The translations under genes and the position numbers were made by a program. A model generated the notes under the pieces. That model was given only the letters and a program-made list of their open reading frames with translations, was not told where the DNA came from and did not search any database. DNA of 64,000 bases from Hymenopus coronatus (lineage: Eukaryota > Arthropoda > Insecta > Mantodea > Hymenopodidae), in NCBI GenBank assembly GCA_030762935.1, contig CM060890.1:65660765-65724764 (forward strand), written 5' to 3'. Shown piece after piece: positions 58,833 to 64,000 of this stretch (its first letter is position 1; each line of letters starts with the position of its first letter).

Positions 58833-59645
58833 CATGGACAAAAATCTACAGCATGACAACATTTTGCCTTTTATTACGGATGCTGCACCTTACAGGTTGA
58901 AGGCAGCAAAAGCAATACTTCCATTTTATACCAAAATGGTACACATTATATGTTTGGCACACGTCTTACACACGGTATCAGAAGAAGTGAAGAAACACTT
59001 CCCTGAAGTGAATAAACTTGTATCGAATATGATGAAACTGTTTCTCTAAGCTCCTTCAAGACTTCAACATTTTCGTACAGAAACTACTCTTATCACCTCA
59101 GACTGTATTAACAAGATGGGGAACATGGATAAATGGAGCTATCTACTACTGTGACAACTTCAGTTTGGAGGAGAAAATGCAGCTGCAATAAGAATCTGTC
59201 AAGATGTACTAGGGAAACCCAAATTTCAAAGGTACATCAAAAGCAATTATGTCTCTTACTGTAACACTGAATTACATAGAAAAATAAGGAGAGCCTATGG
59301 TGTCGGTTATTGACAAAGTGCAACAAGTGGAGCAAGAACTAAAAACTGTGAAGGACAAATTGACAAAACAGTATGCTACAAACGAAAACTAGTCCTAGAA
59401 AAAAATGAAAACTGCAATGTCATGTGCAAAATGTCCAAGATTCTACGAGGAGAACAATTTGATACAAGTGTTTGTGAACAGCAAGCTTCACCAAATAATT
59501 TTGGAACTTCAAGTTTGTACCTGACACATCATTAGACATAGAACGAAGTTTTTCTATGTACAGGAATGTTCTGACACATAGTCGCAGGAACTTCACAAAG
59601 GAAAATCTGTCAAAGACCATGGCTGTTTACTGCAATGCAGAATAA
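58833..59645 (+). pseudogene. hAT-type transposase remnant
   Basis: Role if intact: hAT superfamily DNA transposase. Seen: the frame from 58833 reads NILPFITDAAPYRLKAAKAI then MVHIICLAHVLHTVSEEVKK and MMKLFL, a stop at 59047-59049, then APSRLQHFRTETT in the same frame. Another frame gives TVLTRWGTWINGAIYYCDNF and a stop; later IMSLTVTLNYIEK and QQVEQELKTVKDKL. The C-terminal part (59508-59645) reads SLDIERSFSMYRNVLTHSRR then NFTKENL, the hAT dimerisation block. 'F.TDAAPY' carries the acidic residue expected in the RNase H-like fold and 'RWGTW' is a typical internal block. At least two stops and several frame changes. No clear N-terminal zinc finger; TIRs and 8-bp duplications not found. Confidence 0.8.
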
Positions 59646-60061
59646 GGGAAACACTTAAACGTAGTACAACTACATTTTCTTTTATATTGAGACATTAGAA
59701 AATTAACACAATTGTACTGCTTATAACTTTTTCAGACACTGAAAATCAAAACATAAAATGATGGATGAAAAATCTTCAACCACTAATTGTGAATTGTCCT
59801 AGTGCGCAATAATTATACAGAGCACCGCAGTATAAAATTAGGTACTTTACAAATTGTGTTAAAGCTATACTAAATTGGGGGACTCACGTTTTGATTCTGA
59901 ACTATTTGTTATGGAACGCTTATGATATAATTTGCTTTTATAACGTTGCAATTTCAAAAGTATTTTTAAAAATAAAATGAAGGTGTGGAATAAAACTTCA
60001 CTCTTTTAAGGGAATTTTATTGATCATTTTTAAGTGATTTTTAAGTCATCAATATCGGCTC
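59646..60061. other. Unassigned AT-rich spacer
   Basis: Lies between the hAT remnant and a LINE tail and may include hAT untranslated sequence. No feature recognised. Confidence 0.4.
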
Positions 60062-60399
60062 ACTAGTAATAAACAAGAGATGGAAGGATTAGCGTGGATG
60101 AGAACAGGGGTAACGCTTTTGAAAGGGATGAGGGGCAAAGAACCAGAACGTTGTATTTTATGCGGAAAGAAAGACAGCATTGTTCACTGTTTAACAGAAT
60201 GTAAAGAAGTAAGAAATTGGAGAAAAAAGAATTTTAGAAACACAAATGAGATAGTAATGCCAGAAGAGATTGTAGCAATGAAAATGTTGAATGCCAAGTG
60301 AAAGAGAAGAATTAAAGAAATATGGCAATATTTGGGAGAGGTAAAAGAAAAGTGGACAAGAAAAAGGAGAGAAAACCAGATATTGGGATCGAATAGGTA
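60062..60399 (+). pseudogene. LINE C-terminal tail with intact CX2CX7HX4C knuckle
   Basis: The frame from about 60068 reads EMEGLAWMRTGVTLLKGMRG then ERCILCGKKDSIVHCLTEC: Cys-X2-Cys-X7-His-X4-Cys, all four ligands present. This is the knuckle near the end of non-LTR reverse transcriptases, thought to bind nucleic acid. After a stop at 60299-60301 the same frame continues KRRIKEIWQYLGEVKEKWTR to a second stop at about 60398. Everything upstream (endonuclease, RT) is missing: a 5'-truncated insertion, usual for LINEs. The ~160 bases after the stop, ending near 'caataaatgttaatgtta', may be its 3' untranslated region. Confidence 0.7.
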
Positions 60400-60562
60400 G
60401 CACAAACCTAAAGGGTACAGCCGCCAATAGCTAGGGATGTAGTTGCCTAAGCGATACTCAAACCAATGTAGGTACATCGGTAGGTTTAAGTAGATAGACT
60501 AGTTTAAGTAACAGAACATGATTTGCTAAATGTACTACGTACAATAAATGTTAATGTTAGTA
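60400..60562 (+). other. Probable LINE 3' untranslated region
   Basis: Follows the LINE tail and carries an AATAAA-type signal ('caataaatg') shortly before a SINE begins. Assigned by position only. Confidence 0.4.
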
Positions 60563-60778
60563 CCAGTTTTTTTGCTAGTGTTTAACGCCCGCTTTAACTA
60601 CTTATGGCACCGCAGGCGGTGACCCTGATGATACATGAATGAAGATGGAGTACCGGTGGAATGCGATGGCGGGGGAAACCGGAGAAAATCCGCCCCAGCG
60701 CCGCTTTGTCCACCACAAATTCTCACATGCGGTCGCTTGGGATCGAACCCGGGCCATCTAGGTGAGAGGCGAGTGTTA
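60563..60778 (-). mobile_element. tRNA-derived SINE, family 2, copy d
   Basis: Reverse complement of the copy at 53312: 'gtgtttaacgc' at its 3' end, 'ccagcgccgcttt', 'ccacaaattctcacatgcgg', and B box on the minus strand 'cccgggttcgatccca'. The A-box part is cut short where a W1 copy starts. Confidence 0.85.
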
Positions 60779-60782
60779 GTAC

Positions 60783-61578
60783 TAGTACATAGGTAGAGAA
60801 GGTATTACATTCGATACCGAGATTTCAGGGAAAATGAAAGTTTTAGGGTTCGCAGTATAAAAAAAATTGTAGAAAAAAGGCCCGCGCACGCGTATATTAG
60901 TGTTTCTGAGCAACATAACTAAAGGGTTAAACACCAAACTTGATAGTTAATTTCAGCATCTTCCAAGGATTTGACGAAGATTTTCAAGAAAATCTTCCCA
61001 ACCCAAACTACCCATTACATGGAAAAATTATCGAAATTTTGATTTTCTCAAAAATAGCTCTAACGATTTTAATTAAAATACAGTATATTAAAATCTATTT
61101 ACATATAAAATGTACATCTTGAATTTTCTGGAATAGCCTCTGAAGATCTGTTCATTTTGGATGACTTCTGCATTACTGATAAATCTTAAGAGATAGACAA
61201 AGCCTTACTACACCAAAAAGTAAATCTTGTTCAAATTGTACAATTAAACATTGCCGAGAAATACTTTGCAATTGGTTTCAATTTTAAAATACTGAAACTT
61301 TTCTCAAACGGAATTTGTTATTCCTTTATCTTTTATTTTACGGCTGGTCACGCAAAGAGAACCGAATTTCAATCACAGAGCAACCAGCTTTTAAAAGATT
61401 ACACAATTGTCTTAGCTTAGTCTATTTCTTTATTTCCCTTCTATTTATAAGGAAGTACATGATAAACGTTTCTGGTAATTTTGATCTTGATTAGCACCAA
61501 GTAGATAGAAGAATACGCTTTTGAAAGAATAGTTTGTTACAGAATACAGAGGTCATGTGAATGGAACACATCACATTT
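60783..61578 (-). repeat. W1 repeat, near full length
   Basis: Runs from 'acataggtagagaaggtatt' to 'catgtgaatggaacacatca'. Only half of the terminal palindrome remains at its 3' (left) edge. Confidence 0.9.
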
Positions 61579-61715
61579 TTAATAAAGCAACTGAATTTTA
61601 TTACGACATATTGGGTGGCTATTTTAAATTGTTTATTTACATTCCCTAAGAAACAACAGCCCTGAAAAACGAGGAATTCTTTGCTACCAACTGAAGCTAA
61701 AACAAAATATATTCT

Positions 61716-62546
61716 TACTTTCGCTATGCATACTATTTACATACATAGTGTATAGAGAAGGTATTGTATTGCACCACCCAAAAATTCGATACCGAGATTT
61801 CACCGGAAATACATATTTTGAGACCAACTAAATGCCCCCCCCAAAAAAAACATTTTTAGAAAAATGTCCGTGTACGTCTGTCAGTATAACAAACTTGGTA
61901 TTTAAGTTCGGCATATTCCAAGGATGCGACAAGAAGATTTTCAAAAAAATCCACCCACCCCTAATTATCCTTTATATGGAAGCATTTTCGAAATTTTGAT
62001 TTTCTCAAAAATGGCTTTAACGATTTTGATTAAGATCTCTTATATTTAAGATATTTCACCACAAATAAAATTATATCTTGAAATTTCTGGAATAGCTTCT
62101 TAAGACATGTTTATTCTGGATGAATTTTGCGAAATTTTACATAACAGGTAAACCGTGAGAAATAGGCAAAAACTTACTACACAAAAAATGCAGATCTCGT
62201 TAAAACACACAATTGTTGTTATGTTTTTGGTGGAGTTTTTGGGATATCCCTTGTCATTAGTTTCAGATTTAAAAACTTATACTTGACTCATACAGGAATT
62301 TGTCAACTCCTGTCAATTGAAAAAAAGGTACTTCAATCATCTAGCAACCAGTTTTTAAAAGATTTGACTATCGATTTAGCCTATGGTACTCACTTATTTC
62401 GCTTATACTTACAAGAAAGCAAGTAATAAGACTCTTTATGCTAATTTTTTCTCGATTAGCATTAAGTAAATAGAAGATTGAACCTTTTAACAATAATTTA
62501 TTGTAGAATTGTAGAGAAAGTCATATGAATGGAACACATCAGATTT
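61716..62546 (-). repeat. W1 repeat, full length
   Basis: Runs from 'ttactttcgctatgcatac' with the palindrome (61730-61765) to 'catatgaatggaacacatca'. Head-to-tail with the copy at 60783, 137 bases apart. Confidence 0.92.
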
Positions 62547-63315
62547 TTTTTAACTATCTTTATACGTTTAAAATCATTTAGCCTCTTACTTCCACTAGCC
62601 GGCCTGCGGCCTATATCATATGCCATTTTTAACGTTATAAAATATTAAAATTAAAACCGCTTTATGAAGGTGCAACGTATAGCTTTTGCTCTAGCAAGAA
62701 CACAATTCCATCACAGCTCTGTTTGGTTCTAAGATTCACCTTTGGATATCTCACACGACTCTGATAATTTTGAAGTTTTGAAGCGAACTAAGTCTTATAC
62801 TCCACAGAAAAAGGGATTATTGCACTTGGCGGCCAGTAAGACGAAGGCTTAGATTACAAAGTTCTAAGCTGCAGCTGTTGTGCAGAAGAGGTTTATGGAG
62901 AAGATGTTATTCCAATAACCTAAAGTTTCATGGGTTTTCATTCTAGTTAACGTAACATACTTTAAAGCAGTATGGTGTTTCTCTAATCTTATCCTATTAG
63001 TTAGTTTCTGAATTCCTAGCCCGAGAGTATTGCATAGTTATCGTAATATTGTCATAAAATTTGCTTCATGAACATTGAGCTCACAAAACATTGTTATTTC
63101 ACATTTTGTCCTCTTTTCGCAGTATTAACTGCTAGTATTGTCATTTCAAATTTTGCCCTTTTTTACAGTGTTAACCGCTAATATACGCAATCTTTCTTTG
63201 TGAAATTGCTCTCCAGTTTATATTTGCAATAGGTTAAAGGTATGACTCACAAGACTTTCTTTAGATCGTTGGCAAAAACAAGATGTGCTAACATAGTATA
63301 TGGAAAATCTTAAAT
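62547..63315. other. Unassigned sequence
   Basis: No coding motif recognised. Two related phrases ('ttatttcacattttgtcctc', 'catttcaaattttgcccttt') at about 63093 and 63140 suggest an old short tandem duplication. Confidence 0.4.
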
Positions 63316-63487
63316 AATAAAATGCTATGTATTAAAGGTTTTTTTCATCACAAATAAAATATACCTACATCTTGAAAACTTTGGGAATAGCCTGTGAAGT
63401 TCTCTTCATTCTTCATTCGGAAAGGAATCTCGTATAGCTGCTAAAGGAATCTCGTATAGCTGCTAAACATTAACTGAGACAACAACA
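63316..63487 (-). repeat. W1 repeat fragment
   Basis: Reverse W1 blocks 'tcacaaataaaatatacc', 'tcttgaaaactttgggaata' and 'gaagttctcttcattc'. Contains a 2 x 22-bp tandem duplication (63421-63464). Confidence 0.7.
63421..63464. repeat. 2 x 22-bp tandem duplication
   Basis: Exact duplicate of the 22-bp unit that starts 'aaaggaatctcg' and ends 'agctgct'. Confidence 0.95.
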
Positions 63488-64000
63488 AAAATATGTGTTC
63501 CATTCATATAATTTTCTCTAGCTGTTCCAAATATTAATTTACCTGCATCATACTAATCTATATAAACATTAGCAGAATTTGTCTTATTACTTGAATCACT
63601 GTAAGTAGAAGGGAATATATTAGGTTAAAGCGATAGTAAAATATTTTAAAACCTGGTCGCTAGTGAAACAATTACGGTTACCTCAACAAAAATGTAAAGG
63701 ACATAAATTGTGTTTTGAGGAGACATCATTTTCTGAGCAGTAAGTTTTTTTCTATCTCTTACACTTTAACAGTTATGCAAAATTCGGCAAAATTCATCCA
63801 GAATGAAGAGATCTTCAGAGGATATTCCCAGAAAGTTCAAGATATAAATTTTATTTGGGTAAATATCTTTAATATACGTATTTTAATCAAAATCATTAGC
63901 CATGTTTTGAGAAAATCAAAATTTTCGAACATTTTCCCAAGTAAACGGTAGTTGTAATGGGGGGGCTTTTCTTTAAAATTTTCATGTCGCATCCTTGGAA
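63488..64000 (+). repeat. W1 repeat, cut by the window end
   Basis: Starts 'atatgtgttccattcatata' and follows W1 order to 'catgtcgcatccttggaa' at the last base; the 3' third lies outside the window. Lies back to back, in opposite orientation, with the fragment at 63316. A deletion removes part of the 5' half near 63675. Confidence 0.88.

Noticed and set aside
1..64000. CRISPR arrays, operons, ribosome binding sites, phage or bacterial systems
   Set aside because: Long AT-rich non-coding stretches, SINEs, LINEs and a NUMT show this is animal nuclear DNA; the direct repeats present are microsatellites or transposon copies.

Overview
This window looks like AT-rich, repeat-dominated nuclear DNA from an arthropod, most likely an insect with a large genome. 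The organism call rests on insect-type Tc1/mariner transposases, tRNA-headed SINEs, LINE tails with the CX2CX7HX4C knuckle, and a short nuclear copy of an insect-like mitochondrial 16S rRNA. A cockroach-like or other polyneopteran source is my guess, not a result. I find no host protein-coding gene, no functional tRNA or rRNA gene, and nothing prokaryotic. Nearly all short open frames are chance or lie inside repeats.

The dominant component is one interspersed family, here called W1. It is about 0.8-0.9 kb when complete and is present as 26 complete, truncated or decayed copies in both orientations. By my boundaries it covers about 15 kb, close to a quarter of the window. A complete copy starts near TCTGATGTGTTCCATTCACA and ends near GTAGAGAAAGTAAAA. 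It has a small hairpin at the start, a near-perfect palindrome of about 36 bp at the end, and an internal CA-rich stretch that grows into a microsatellite. Copies lie head-to-tail at 9.8-11.4, 31.2-33.2, 43.7-46.5 and 60.8-62.5 kb. I cannot place W1 in a known class.

Region by region. 0-9.8 kb: mostly unassigned, with a 706-bp Tc1/mariner-type deletion derivative (2910-3615, TA on both sides, inverted repeats of about 200 bp, remnant transposase codons) and a decayed LINE reverse-transcriptase tail (8128-8790) just after a W1 copy. 9.8-25.5 kb: W1 copies, a 306-bp tandem duplication (11872-12483), several SINEs, and a 133-bp insertion with 11-bp target duplications inside a W1 copy. 25.5-37 kb: W1 copies, a possible LINE ORF1 remnant and SINEs. 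37.0-38.9 kb: a 1565-bp Tc1/mariner element with a transposase broken by one frameshift and one stop, sitting in the TA-rich tail of a SINE. 39-47 kb: W1 cluster; one copy holds the 16S rRNA fragment (45480-45623). 47-54 kb: mostly unassigned, with a LINE tail (51255-51790), a SINE and a 177-bp foldback-type repeat. 54-64 kb: W1 copies, a decayed hAT-type transposase (58833-59645), a second LINE tail (60062-60399) and a SINE.

The pieces do not form a pathway. They record successive insertions: SINE then mariner, W1 then a mitochondrial fragment, W1 then a small ribozyme-like insertion. The least explained items are W1 itself, with its terminal palindromes and head-to-tail clustering, and two unrelated small insertions that share a hairpin followed by GAAACGTC, which resembles part of a hammerhead ribozyme core.
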